The translations under genes and the position numbers were made by a program. Under the pieces are notes generated by a model. That model ran no database searches and was not told where the DNA came from. It saw only the letters and a program-made list of their open reading frames with translations. 64,000 nucleotides of DNA from Sandarakinorhabdus limnophila DSM 17366 (GTDB lineage: Bacteria; Pseudomonadota; Alphaproteobacteria; Sphingomonadales; Sphingomonadaceae). The stretch lies in the NCBI RefSeq assembly GCF_000420765.1, contig NZ_ATVO01000004.1, positions 214,001-278,000 of the forward strand, written 5' to 3'. Numbering within the stretch: position 1 is the stretch's first letter; every line of letters starts with the position of its first letter. Positions 26,386-34,338 of this stretch are shown here, piece by piece.

Positions 26386-27156
26386 TTACGCCAACGCGAT
26401 CAGCGACAATTGGCGGCCATAATCCGGCTCGCTGCGATGCGTGGTGCGGCGAAAGCTGAACCAGCGGGCTTCATCGGGATAGGTGTCCACCCCCATCGCC
26501 ACAACCGAACGCACGCCGGCAGCGGCGAGGCGGGAGGCGATGAAGCCTTCCAGATCGAACTGGCAGTGTCCAGGTTTGCCAGCCGCGAAAAAGGCGTCGT
26601 GTTCAGGATCGACCGCGCAGAAGCGGTCGCGAAAGGCCAGATCGACCTCGTAACTGGCGCGCGCAATCGTCGGGCCGACGGCGGCGACGATGCGGTCCCG
26701 GCGGGCGCCAAGTGCTTCCATCGCTGCCACTGTGGCCGGGCCGATGTCGGCGAGCGCGCCTTTCCAGCCCGAATGCGCCGCACCGATCACGCCCGCGTCC
26801 ACGTCGGCCAGCAGGATCGGCGCGCAATCGGCGGTAAGGATGCCGAGCGCAAGGCCGGGCGTGGCAGTGACCATCGCGTCGGCGTGCGGGCGGGCATCGT
26901 CAGGGTAGGCAGCCGTAACCGGAATCACGGTCGCGCTGTGGACTTGGTGCAGCGTCACCAGCGCCGCGCCCGGCGCGACCGCTTCGACGGCGCGGCGACG
27001 GTTTTCCAACACATCAGCACGGTCGTCACTGCCGCCCAGCCCGACATTAAGGCTGGCGAACAGCCCCGACGAGACGCCGCCGCGTCGGGTGAGGAACCCG
27101 TGGCGGGTACCAGCCAGCGCAGGGATGGTGAGGAAATCTACAGTCTCGCCCGGCAC
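26386..27156 (-). CDS. pgeF: Peptidoglycan editing factor / multicopper-oxidase-like laccase domain protein
   Basis: A 256-residue DUF152/YfiH protein. Metal ligands are in TLHQVHSATV, TADCAPILLADVD and GAAHSGWKGALAD. E. coli PgeF removes wrongly placed L-Ser from UDP-MurNAc-peptides; other members oxidise polyphenols or act on nucleosides. The start is GTG 27156, with AGGA about 7 bp upstream, overlapping the GNAT gene by 19 bp. It is the last gene of the lgt operon, consistent with an envelope role. Confidence 0.9.
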   Translation of the reverse strand: MPGETVDFLTIPALAGTRHGFLTRRGGVSSGLFASLNVGLGGSDDRADVLENRRRAVEAVAPGAALVTLHQVHSATVIPVTAAYPDDARPHADAMVTATPGLALGILTADCAPILLADVDAGVIGAAHSGWKGALADIGPATVAAMEALGARRDRIVAAVGPTIARASYEVDLAFRDRFCAVDPEHDAFFAAGKPGHCQFDLEGFIASRLAAAGVRSVVAMGVDTYPDEARWFSFRRTTHRSEPDYGRQLSLIALA

Positions 27157-27659
27157 AGGATATCCTCATCGGCCTGATCGCCGACCATGAAATGATAGGG
27201 CGCCACTTCTTCAAAGCCGTGACGGGCATAGAAGCGCCGGGCGCGCGGATTTTCGGTGAACACGCTGAGCCAGATTTCCGGCGCGCCGCGAGCCCGGGCC
27301 GTGTCCTTGGCCCACCCGGTGAGCACGTCGGCGATGCCAAGGCCCTGCCACGGCTTGTAGATATAGAGCTGGCGCAATTCCATCGCGCCGGGCGCGGGAT
27401 CGGGCGCCGGCAGTTTCAGGCTGCTCACCTTGCAGAAGCCGATCGGCATGCCGCCGGTCAGCGCAAAGCGCACGCTGATATCGGCATCGGCCAGTTCGGC
27501 AGCATAGGCTTCGTCGCTGCCCTGCTTGAGGAAGGTCGCCATATCCTCCAGCCTGTAGAGCGTGCCGAACGTGTCGATGAAGGTGGCGCGCGCAATGCCG
27601 CCCAGCACGGCACCATCGGCCGGCGTCGCATCGCGATAGCTGATCAAGGGATAGCTCAT
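27138..27659 (-). CDS. GNAT family N-acetyltransferase
   Basis: 173 residues. The acetyl-CoA loop is YKPWQGLGIADVL, preceded by strand ELRQLYI, with the C-terminal NPRARRFYARHGFEEV typical of GNATs. The substrate is unknown. It lies between the NDUFAF7-like methyltransferase and pgeF, overlapping both neighbours (4 and 19 bp). In many alphaproteobacteria those two genes are adjacent, so this one looks like an insertion into the operon. Confidence 0.88.
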   Translation of the reverse strand: MSYPLISYRDATPADGAVLGGIARATFIDTFGTLYRLEDMATFLKQGSDEAYAAELADADISVRFALTGGMPIGFCKVSSLKLPAPDPAPGAMELRQLYIYKPWQGLGIADVLTGWAKDTARARGAPEIWLSVFTENPRARRFYARHGFEEVAPYHFMVGDQADEDILCRARL

Positions 27660-28675
27660 GACGGCCCCATGCCAAATCCGGCCGGCACTGGCCAGCCTGG
27701 CGCCGTGACGGCCAAGGCCTGGAAGATGGCGCCCATCTGCTGCGGCGCGGTGAGCCGCAACAGTGCGGCGGTGATGCTGCCGGCTTCGTGCGGTGGCTTG
27801 CCCATCTTCAGCGCCTCGGCTCGCGCCGCGATGCCGAGCTCACCGAGCAGCGCGCCCTGCGCCACCGGGCCATGAATGGCCAGGCCCCGGTTGTGGGCAA
27901 TGGCGGCAAGCGCGCTGAAATCGACATGCGCGGTCAGATCATGCGCGCCGGGATCATAAAAGGGGCTGACCTTTTCGCCGCGATGCACGGCCTGCAACGT
28001 ATCGAGCGGCACCTTCTCGATTACCTGACCGCCATAGCCATAATCGATGATCAGCATGGCACCGCCCTGGGCCGCGATGCGGCCCGACAGATGCCCCATG
28101 ATCGCCTGCGCTGCCTCGCTCCATTCGGCGTCTGCGCCGTCGGCGGGCAGCCATTTCGGCGTGAACAATACGTCTTCGAAGCCCACATGCAGTTCCTTGC
28201 CCGCCCGGCGCTGGCGGATCGGCAGGGCGTCGAAAAATTCGTTGGCGACAATGATGAGCGGGCGATCGTCGGGCAGTTGATCCACCCGGTCGTGCCACTG
28301 CGCCGCCCAGCCCGCCAGCCGGGCCCGCTGGATGGAACGCAGCACCAGGCTGGTTTCAACCATGTGCAGCCCTGCGCTGCCAATGAAGCCTGGCAGCCGA
28401 CCAAGCAGGCGCAGCGCATCAGCCATCAGGCTGCCATGGCCGGGGCCGAGTTCGGCAATGTGCAGCGGTGGTTTTTCGGCCCGCAGCCACAGATCGCCGA
28501 TCCAGCCGCCGATCATTTCGCCGAACATCTGGCTGATTTCCGGCGCGGTGGTGAAATCGCGGCCCAGTGGATCTTCGCCGCCATAATAGGCCGGGTTGCA
28601 GGCCGCCATCCACACATCAAGGCGCAATGGCCCTTCGGCGGCGATGCGGGCGCGCAGGGTTTCGGCGAGGCTCAC
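27656..28675 (-). CDS. NDUFAF7/MidA-like SAM-dependent methyltransferase
   Basis: 339 residues of the DUF185 family. The SAM motif is AELGPGHGSLMADALR; GRDFTTAPEISQMFGEMIGG and IVANEFFDALPIRQ are family hallmarks. The mitochondrial member dimethylates an arginine of complex I subunit NDUFS2, and alphaproteobacterial homologues may act on NuoD. Translation starts at GTG 28675 inside the GTGA overlap with the lgt stop. Confidence 0.92.
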   Translation of the reverse strand: MSLAETLRARIAAEGPLRLDVWMAACNPAYYGGEDPLGRDFTTAPEISQMFGEMIGGWIGDLWLRAEKPPLHIAELGPGHGSLMADALRLLGRLPGFIGSAGLHMVETSLVLRSIQRARLAGWAAQWHDRVDQLPDDRPLIIVANEFFDALPIRQRRAGKELHVGFEDVLFTPKWLPADGADAEWSEAAQAIMGHLSGRIAAQGGAMLIIDYGYGGQVIEKVPLDTLQAVHRGEKVSPFYDPGAHDLTAHVDFSALAAIAHNRGLAIHGPVAQGALLGELGIAARAEALKMGKPPHEAGSITAALLRLTAPQQMGAIFQALAVTAPGWPVPAGFGMGPS

Positions 28676-29529
28676 GCCGCGACGGGTTTGCGGATCAGCG
28701 CCAGCACGAGCAGCAGCAGTCCGATGGCGATGATCGGCAGGGTCAGCGTCTGGCCCATGGTCAGGCCTGAATCGAGGATACCCAGCTGCCGATCCGGTTC
28801 ACGGTAGTTTTCGATGATATAGCGGGACAGGCCATAGCCGATGCCGAACACGCCCGACAGCACGCCGGGCCGCAGCCGCGCCGGCGTGAACCAGAACAGC
28901 AGGGTCAGCACGACGAACAGCACGCCGCCTTCCAGCCCGGCTTCGTAAAGCTGGCTGGGGTGGCGCGGTTCCGGGCCGGCATCGGGGAAGATGATGCCCC
29001 AGTCCGTGCCGGTGGGGCGGCCCCACAGCTCGCCGTTGACGAAATTGGCCAAGCGCCCCAGCCCGAGACCCAGCGGCGTGACGGTGGCAACCAGATCGAG
29101 CAGCCGCAAGCCGCTGTATTTGGAGAACCAGCCGTGCAGGAAGCAGGCGGCGACCACCCCGAAACAGCCGCCGTGGAAGCTCATGCCGCCATCCCACAGC
29201 CGCAGGATTTCCATCGGATCGGCCATGTATTTTTCAGGGTTATAGAACAGCACATAGCCGAGCCGGCCGCCGCCGATGACGCCCAGCGTGGCCCAGGTGA
29301 TATAATCGTCGAGCTGTTTCTGGCTGAGCGGCGCGCCGGGCTGGCGGATCATCCGTGTCATCAGGAACCAAGCGCCGGCGATGCCGATGATATAGGCCAG
29401 GCTGTACCAGCGCAGGGCAAATGGTCCCCATTCGGAGCCGGCCAGCGAGAATGCCGGGATGGTGAAGGCCTCGGGCCGCACCGGCAACGTGGTGAAATCC
29501 ACTGCGGCGGCGAAAAATTCGGTGAGCAT
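28672..29529 (-). CDS. lgt: Phosphatidylglycerol-prolipoprotein diacylglyceryl transferase
   Basis: A 285-residue inner-membrane enzyme that adds diacylglycerol to the lipobox cysteine of prolipoproteins. It has seven spans; the Lgt signature GRLANFVNGELWGRPT and the essential HGG motif (SFHGGCFGV) are present. It is the first gene of lgt-NDUFAF7-GNAT-pgeF. The later enzyme of the same pathway, lnt, is at 56697. A small hairpin GCCAGC-TTT-GCTGGC (29548-29562) lies in the 87-bp gap to the divergent acyl-CoA dehydrogenase. Confidence 0.97.
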   Translation of the reverse strand: MLTEFFAAAVDFTTLPVRPEAFTIPAFSLAGSEWGPFALRWYSLAYIIGIAGAWFLMTRMIRQPGAPLSQKQLDDYITWATLGVIGGGRLGYVLFYNPEKYMADPMEILRLWDGGMSFHGGCFGVVAACFLHGWFSKYSGLRLLDLVATVTPLGLGLGRLANFVNGELWGRPTGTDWGIIFPDAGPEPRHPSQLYEAGLEGGVLFVVLTLLFWFTPARLRPGVLSGVFGIGYGLSRYIIENYREPDRQLGILDSGLTMGQTLTLPIIAIGLLLLVLALIRKPVAA

Positions 29530-29616
29530 CGTGCCTCTACATCATCTGCCAGCTTTGCTGGCGCAGCGCGGCGCACCATAAAGGCGGACAAGGATATTTC
29601 CAGTGGGAGAGGCAAG

Positions 29617-30804
29617 ATGGCTGACCTTGAAACATTCCGCGCCGAAACGCGCGCCTGGCTGGAGGCGAACTGCCCGCCCGAAATGCGTGAGCCGATCCGC
29701 GATGATGACGATGTGTGCTGGGGCGGCCGCGGCGTAAAATTCAAGAACGAAGCGCAGAAGCTGTGGCTTGAGCGCATGGGCGCCAAGGGCTGGACGGTGC
29801 CGGAATGGCCGAGCGCCTATGGCGGCGGCGGGCTTTCCCGCGAGGAAGCCAAGGTGCTTTCCGAGGAAATGCGCCGCATCAAGGCACGCTCGGCCTTGTC
29901 CAGCTTCGGCATCTGGATGCTCGGGCCGGCGCTGCTGAAATATGGCAATGAAGCCCAGAAGCTGGAGCATCTGCCCAAGATCGCCCGCGGCGAGATCCGC
30001 TGGTGCCAGGGCTATTCGGAACCGGGCGCCGGGTCTGACCTTGCGTCATTGCGTACTTCTGCCGAAGACAAGGGGGACCATTATCTGGTCAACGGATCAA
30101 AGGTGTGGACTAGCTATGCCGACAAGGCGGACTGGATCTTCTGCCTTGTCCGCACCGATCCGGCTGCACCCAAGCATCTGGGCATCAGCTTCCTGCTGTT
30201 CGACATGGCCTCCGAAGGCGTGTCGACCAGCCCGATCAAGCTGATCTCCGGCTCCTCGCCCTTCTGCCAGACGTTTTTTGACAATGTGAAGGTGCCCAAG
30301 GAAAACCTGATGGGCGTGCCCGGCAAGGGCTGGGACATCGCCAAATATCTGCTCACTCACGAGCGTGACATGATCGGCGGCTCGGACTCGACCGGCGGAG
30401 GCCAGCGTGACAGCGTGTCCAACATCGCCAAGCGCCTCATTGGCCTCGATGCCGCCATCCTCGCCGATACCGCGCTGCGCACAGACATCGCCCGTCACGA
30501 GATCAACGCGCTGGCCTTTGGCCTGACGATGGAGCGGGTGCTGGCCGAGACCAAGAGCGGCCAGGGCACCGGCGCCTTGAGTTCGATGCTGAAATATTAC
30601 GGCACCGAACTGAACAAGGAACGCATGGAGCTGTTGATGTCGATTCGGGGCAGCGACGGCCTGGTGTGGGAAGGCGAAGAAAAGGGCGAAGGCGATCTTG
30701 CCCGATCCTGGTTGCGCAGCCGCGCCAACTCCATCGAAGGCGGCACGTCTGAAGTGCAGCTCAACATCATCGCCAAGCGCGTGCTCGACCTGCCGGGAGC
30801 CTGA
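29617..30804 (+). CDS. Acyl-CoA dehydrogenase (subunit with catalytic-Glu motif)
   Basis: A 395-residue FAD enzyme that desaturates acyl-CoA. FAD-binding blocks are CQGYSEPGAGSDLASL and VNGSKVWTSYADKADW. The C-terminal NSIEGGTSEVQLNIIAKRVL has the GTSE segment in which the catalytic base of this family sits. GGGAGAG precedes ATG 29617; the longer upstream frame overlaps divergent lgt and is discarded. A second, different acyl-CoA dehydrogenase begins 3 bp after its stop, an arrangement typical of heteromeric alpha2beta2 enzymes in steroid or bulky-chain catabolism. Confidence 0.93.
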   Translation: MADLETFRAETRAWLEANCPPEMREPIRDDDDVCWGGRGVKFKNEAQKLWLERMGAKGWTVPEWPSAYGGGGLSREEAKVLSEEMRRIKARSALSSFGIWMLGPALLKYGNEAQKLEHLPKIARGEIRWCQGYSEPGAGSDLASLRTSAEDKGDHYLVNGSKVWTSYADKADWIFCLVRTDPAAPKHLGISFLLFDMASEGVSTSPIKLISGSSPFCQTFFDNVKVPKENLMGVPGKGWDIAKYLLTHERDMIGGSDSTGGGQRDSVSNIAKRLIGLDAAILADTALRTDIARHEINALAFGLTMERVLAETKSGQGTGALSSMLKYYGTELNKERMELLMSIRGSDGLVWEGEEKGEGDLARSWLRSRANSIEGGTSEVQLNIIAKRVLDLPGA

Positions 30805-30807
30805 CCA

Positions 30808-31944
30808 ATGCCGCTCATCCTCACTGACGATCAGCAGATGATCCGCGACAGCGCGGAGGGTTTCTTCAAGGACGAAGCCCCCGTGTCGCAGCACCGCAGC
30901 CTGCGCGACAGCAAGGACGCCGCCGGCTTCTCCCGCGATGTGTGGGCCAAGATGGCCGAGATGGGCTTTGCCGGCGTGCTGGTGCCGGAAGCGCATGGCG
31001 GGGCGGACATGGGCCATGTCGCGGCCGGCATCATCCTGGAGGCGATGGGCAAGAATCTCAGCGCCGCGCCGATGCTCTCCACTGCCGTGCTGGGTGCCAC
31101 GGCGCTGAAACAGGGCACGGCCGAGCAGCAGGCCAAATATCTGCCGCTGATCGCACAAGGCGCGCATCTGCTGGCGCTGGCCGCGGATGAAGCCGCCCGC
31201 CACAAGCCCAATCATGTGGCGACCACCGCCGCGCCGTCGGGCAACGGCTTCAAGTTGAATGGCGTGAAGGGCTTCGTGCTAGATGGCGCTGCGGCTGATA
31301 CGCTGATCGTGGCGGCGCGCACCGGCGGCGATGTGGGCGACACGGCCGGCATCACGCTGTTCCTGGTCAATCCCAAGTCCGATGGCGTGAGCGTTGACCG
31401 CCGTTCGATGGTCGACAGCCGGGGCGCCGCGCGCGTCACGCTGGCCGATGTGCAGGTCGACGGTGCCGACGTTCTGGGCGGCGTGGGCGAAGGCTTTGCC
31501 ATCCTCGAAAAGATGCTCGATGCCGGCCGCGCTTGCCTCGCCGCCGAAATGCTCGGCGTGTCGGGCACCAGCTTCACCATGACCGTGGATTATATCAAGC
31601 AGCGCGAGCAGTTCGGGCAGAAGATCGGCAGTTTCCAGGCCCTGCAGCACCGCGCCGCGCACCTGTTCTGCGAAGTGGAACTGGCCCGTTCGGCCACGCT
31701 GAAGGCGTTGCAGGCGCTGGACGAATGCAGCGACCGTACGCCGATGTATGTGAGCCTCGCCAAGGCCAAGGCCGGCGAAGTCGCGATCCTGGCCAGCAAC
31801 GAAGGCGTGCAGATGCACGGCGGCATCGGCATGACCGATGAGTACGACATCGGCTTTTTCATGAAGCGCGCCCGCGCCGCCCAGGAGACATTCGGAGATG
31901 CCGCCTTCCACAGCGACCGGATTGCGCGGACGCTGGGTTATTGA
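30808..31944 (+). CDS. Acyl-CoA dehydrogenase-like partner subunit
   Basis: 378 residues, homologous to acyl-CoA dehydrogenases (TDDQQMIRDSAEGFFKDEAP at the N-terminus; MHGGIGMTDEYDIGFF near the end). The usual EGT/EGGTSE stretch is missing: the chain reads RARAAQETFGDAAFHSDRIA instead, as in the partner subunits of mycobacterial FadE26/27-type heterotetramers. It probably does not work alone but pairs with the upstream subunit. It starts 3 bp after that gene; the ligase follows after 102 bp. Confidence 0.9.
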   Translation: MPLILTDDQQMIRDSAEGFFKDEAPVSQHRSLRDSKDAAGFSRDVWAKMAEMGFAGVLVPEAHGGADMGHVAAGIILEAMGKNLSAAPMLSTAVLGATALKQGTAEQQAKYLPLIAQGAHLLALAADEAARHKPNHVATTAAPSGNGFKLNGVKGFVLDGAAADTLIVAARTGGDVGDTAGITLFLVNPKSDGVSVDRRSMVDSRGAARVTLADVQVDGADVLGGVGEGFAILEKMLDAGRACLAAEMLGVSGTSFTMTVDYIKQREQFGQKIGSFQALQHRAAHLFCEVELARSATLKALQALDECSDRTPMYVSLAKAKAGEVAILASNEGVQMHGGIGMTDEYDIGFFMKRARAAQETFGDAAFHSDRIARTLGY

Positions 31945-31957
31945 TGCCGCTGCCGGT

Positions 31958-31973
31958 GCTTGCACTTGCAAGC
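31958..31973. promoter_or_regulatory. Palindrome upstream of the CoA ligase
   Basis: GCTTGCACTTGCAAGC has 7-bp arms around two bases in the 102-bp gap before the ligase gene. A 2-nt loop is poor for an RNA hairpin, so a protein-binding site is more likely. The regulator is unknown and none lies beside it. Confidence 0.4.
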
Positions 31974-32046
31974 AACGCCCGGCATGACATGAAGAGACTG
32001 TAATGAGCTGCAGCCAGCGGCCGCATCAGCCTTGGGAGACTGACCT

Positions 32047-33777
32047 GTGACCAAATCCGCGCTTGATGCCGCTCTCGATCAGGTCGTTGCCGGCATCACG
32101 GCTCTCGGCGGTGCGCTGGGCGTGGGCACGGCCAACGTCCACGGCGTCTCGTTGCCGATATTCTCCGCTGCGCCGCCCACCATGCGCGAATATATGGCGA
32201 TGTTCTTCACCGTGAACGGCCCCAAGGAGTTCCTGGTGTTCGGCGAGGAGCGCCTGACCTTTGCCGAGGTCTATGCCAGATCGCTGAAATTCGCCGCCAT
32301 GCTGCAGCACCGCCAAGGCATCGCCAAGGGTGACCGCGTTGGCGTCGCCATGCGCAACTATCCGGATTGGATCATCGCCTATGTCGCCTGTGCCCATATG
32401 GGCGCGGTGTGCATCCCGATGAACGCGTGGTGGACGGCCGAGGAAATGGCCTATGGCATCGAGGACAGCGGCGCCCGGCTGGTGATCGCCGACGAGGAAC
32501 GCGCCCGCCGCCTCGCCACCCTATCGTGCACGGCCAAGGTCATCACTGTGCGCACTTCGGGCGAAGTGGCCAGCCAGCTGGGTTTTGCACGCTCCGAGGA
32601 TGAACTGGCCGCCAGCCCCGACACCATGTGGTATCTTCCCGAACTGCTGCCTGAAGATGATTGCACGATCATGTATACTTCGGGCTCCACCGGCGCGCCC
32701 AAGGGAGCGGTGTCCACCCACCGCGCGCAGGTCTCGGCATCGATGAACTATCTGGTCACCGGTCTGGCGCTGCTGGAATTGTCGGCCCAGTCCGGCGCGG
32801 CACCGGCGGATCAGCAGGTGATGCTGCTCAATGTGCCGCTGTTCCACATCACCGGCCTGGTGCCGGTGCTGCTGGTCAGCTTTGCCATCGGCCGCAAGAT
32901 GATCATCATGCACAAATGGGATGCCGGCGAAGCGCTTCGCCTGATCGAGAAGGAGCGCTGCACCTATTTCGTCGGCGTGCCGACCATGAGCCTCGAACTC
33001 ATGCAGCATCCGGACCGCCACAAATATGATCTGTCATCGCTGGTCGATATCGCGTCCGGCGGCGCGCCGCGTCCGCCCGAACATGTCGAGCGGCTGGCCA
33101 AGGAGTTCGAAGGCAAGCACCCGGTGCAGGGCTATGGCCTGACCGAAACCAATGGCGTCGGCGCCGGCAATATCCGCGACAATTACCGCAACAAGCCGGC
33201 CAGCACCGGCCGCGCCGCGCCACCGTTGATGGAAATCCGCATCGCCGATGGTGATGGCCCGGTGGGCGAGGCGCTGCCGACCGGAGCGGTGGGTGAAGTC
33301 TGCCTGCGTTCGGTGTGCAATTGCCGGGGTTACTGGAACAAGCCCGACGCCACCGCGGCGGCATTCGTTGGCAATGGCTGGTTCCGCAGCGGCGATCTCG
33401 GCTATCTGGATGACGAAGGTTATCTGTTCATCGTCGATCGCAAGAAGGACATCATCATCCGCGGCGGCGAGAATATCAGCTGCCAGGAAGTGGAATCCGC
33501 CATCTATGCGCACCCGGCGGTGGCCGAAGTGAGCGTGTTTGGCCTGCCCGATGAACGGCTGGGCGAGATTGTTGGCGCCGTTGTCTATGCCAAGCCGGGC
33601 GAGCATCTCGATCCCGATGCGCTGATCGATTTCCTGAAATCAGGCATGGCCGCCTACAAGATCCCGGCCAAGCTGTGGATGAGCGCCGATCAGCTGCCCA
33701 AGCTGGGATCGGCCAAGATCGACAAGGTGACGCTGAGGAAGCAATATCGCGCAGTGTGGGCTGCAAACGCAGCCTGA
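32047..33777 (+). CDS. AMP-dependent acyl-CoA synthetase
   Basis: A 576-residue ANL ligase. Motifs: IMYTSGSTGAPKGA, GYGLTETNG, RSGDLGYLDDEGYLFIVDRK with DIIIRGGENI, and a C-terminal lysine in GSAKIDKVTLRK. It probably makes the acyl-CoA that the two upstream dehydrogenase subunits oxidise. It starts at GTG 32047 with GGGAG about 10 bp upstream. The HD-domain gene follows after 15 bp, so these four plus-strand genes look like one operon. Confidence 0.93.
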   Translation: MTKSALDAALDQVVAGITALGGALGVGTANVHGVSLPIFSAAPPTMREYMAMFFTVNGPKEFLVFGEERLTFAEVYARSLKFAAMLQHRQGIAKGDRVGVAMRNYPDWIIAYVACAHMGAVCIPMNAWWTAEEMAYGIEDSGARLVIADEERARRLATLSCTAKVITVRTSGEVASQLGFARSEDELAASPDTMWYLPELLPEDDCTIMYTSGSTGAPKGAVSTHRAQVSASMNYLVTGLALLELSAQSGAAPADQQVMLLNVPLFHITGLVPVLLVSFAIGRKMIIMHKWDAGEALRLIEKERCTYFVGVPTMSLELMQHPDRHKYDLSSLVDIASGGAPRPPEHVERLAKEFEGKHPVQGYGLTETNGVGAGNIRDNYRNKPASTGRAAPPLMEIRIADGDGPVGEALPTGAVGEVCLRSVCNCRGYWNKPDATAAAFVGNGWFRSGDLGYLDDEGYLFIVDRKKDIIIRGGENISCQEVESAIYAHPAVAEVSVFGLPDERLGEIVGAVVYAKPGEHLDPDALIDFLKSGMAAYKIPAKLWMSADQLPKLGSAKIDKVTLRKQYRAVWAANAA

Positions 33778-33792
33778 GTCGGGAGACGACCA

Positions 33793-34338
33793 ATGTTCAC
33801 CACAATGCTGGAAGGCACCAAGGACGACTGGATGCATATTGCGTCCGAGCACATGAAGCATCAGCAATCCGCCGCCGCCGAACAGATCATCGACTCCCTG
33901 AAGCGCCTCGAAGCCATCGAGGTCGGCTTCGGCGCCAATCAATTGGTCCATAGCCTGATGACCGCCACCCTGGCCCGCCGCGACGGTGCCAACGACGAGG
34001 AAGTCGTTGCCGCGCTTTGCCACGACATCGGCAAATTGTTCAGCATCCCCAACCACGGCGCCATCGCCGGTGAAATGCTGAAGCCCTATGTGGCCGACGA
34101 CATCTATCACGCCATCGTTCATCATCAGGATTTCCAGGGCCGCTATTATTACGAGCACCTGGGCAAGGACCCGAACGCCCGCGAGAAATATCGCGGCGAA
34201 CCCTGGTTCGACATGGCTGAAAAGATCGTCGACCGCTGGGACGCACCGGCGTTTGATCCGGACTATGACGTGGACAGCCTGGAAAGTTTTGAACCCGAAA
34301 TCCGCCGGGTGTTCGCCGCGCCGAAGCGGGGAATCTAG
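33793..34338 (+). CDS. HD-domain protein, PhnZ/MIOX-like (putative diiron oxygenase)
   Basis: A 181-residue HD-superfamily protein whose metal-ligand pattern fits the mixed-valent diiron oxygenases rather than plain phosphohydrolases: His53 (NQLVHSLMTATLARRDGA), His77-Asp78 with Lys81 (CHDIGK), His88 (NHGAIAGEML), His110 (IVHHQDFQGRYYY) and Asp150 (IVDRWDAPAF). PhnZ and myo-inositol oxygenase use H, HD, H, H, D in this order, and the His53-His77 spacing equals that recalled for PhnZ. The PhnZ-specific Tyr/Glu pair before the first His appears to be replaced (Glu43, Phe46), so the substrate should differ. It is last in the acyl-CoA operon. GGGAG lies before ATG 33793. A hydrolase role is the alternative. 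Confidence 0.75.
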   Translation: MFTTMLEGTKDDWMHIASEHMKHQQSAAAEQIIDSLKRLEAIEVGFGANQLVHSLMTATLARRDGANDEEVVAALCHDIGKLFSIPNHGAIAGEMLKPYVADDIYHAIVHHQDFQGRYYYEHLGKDPNAREKYRGEPWFDMAEKIVDRWDAPAFDPDYDVDSLESFEPEIRRVFAAPKRGI

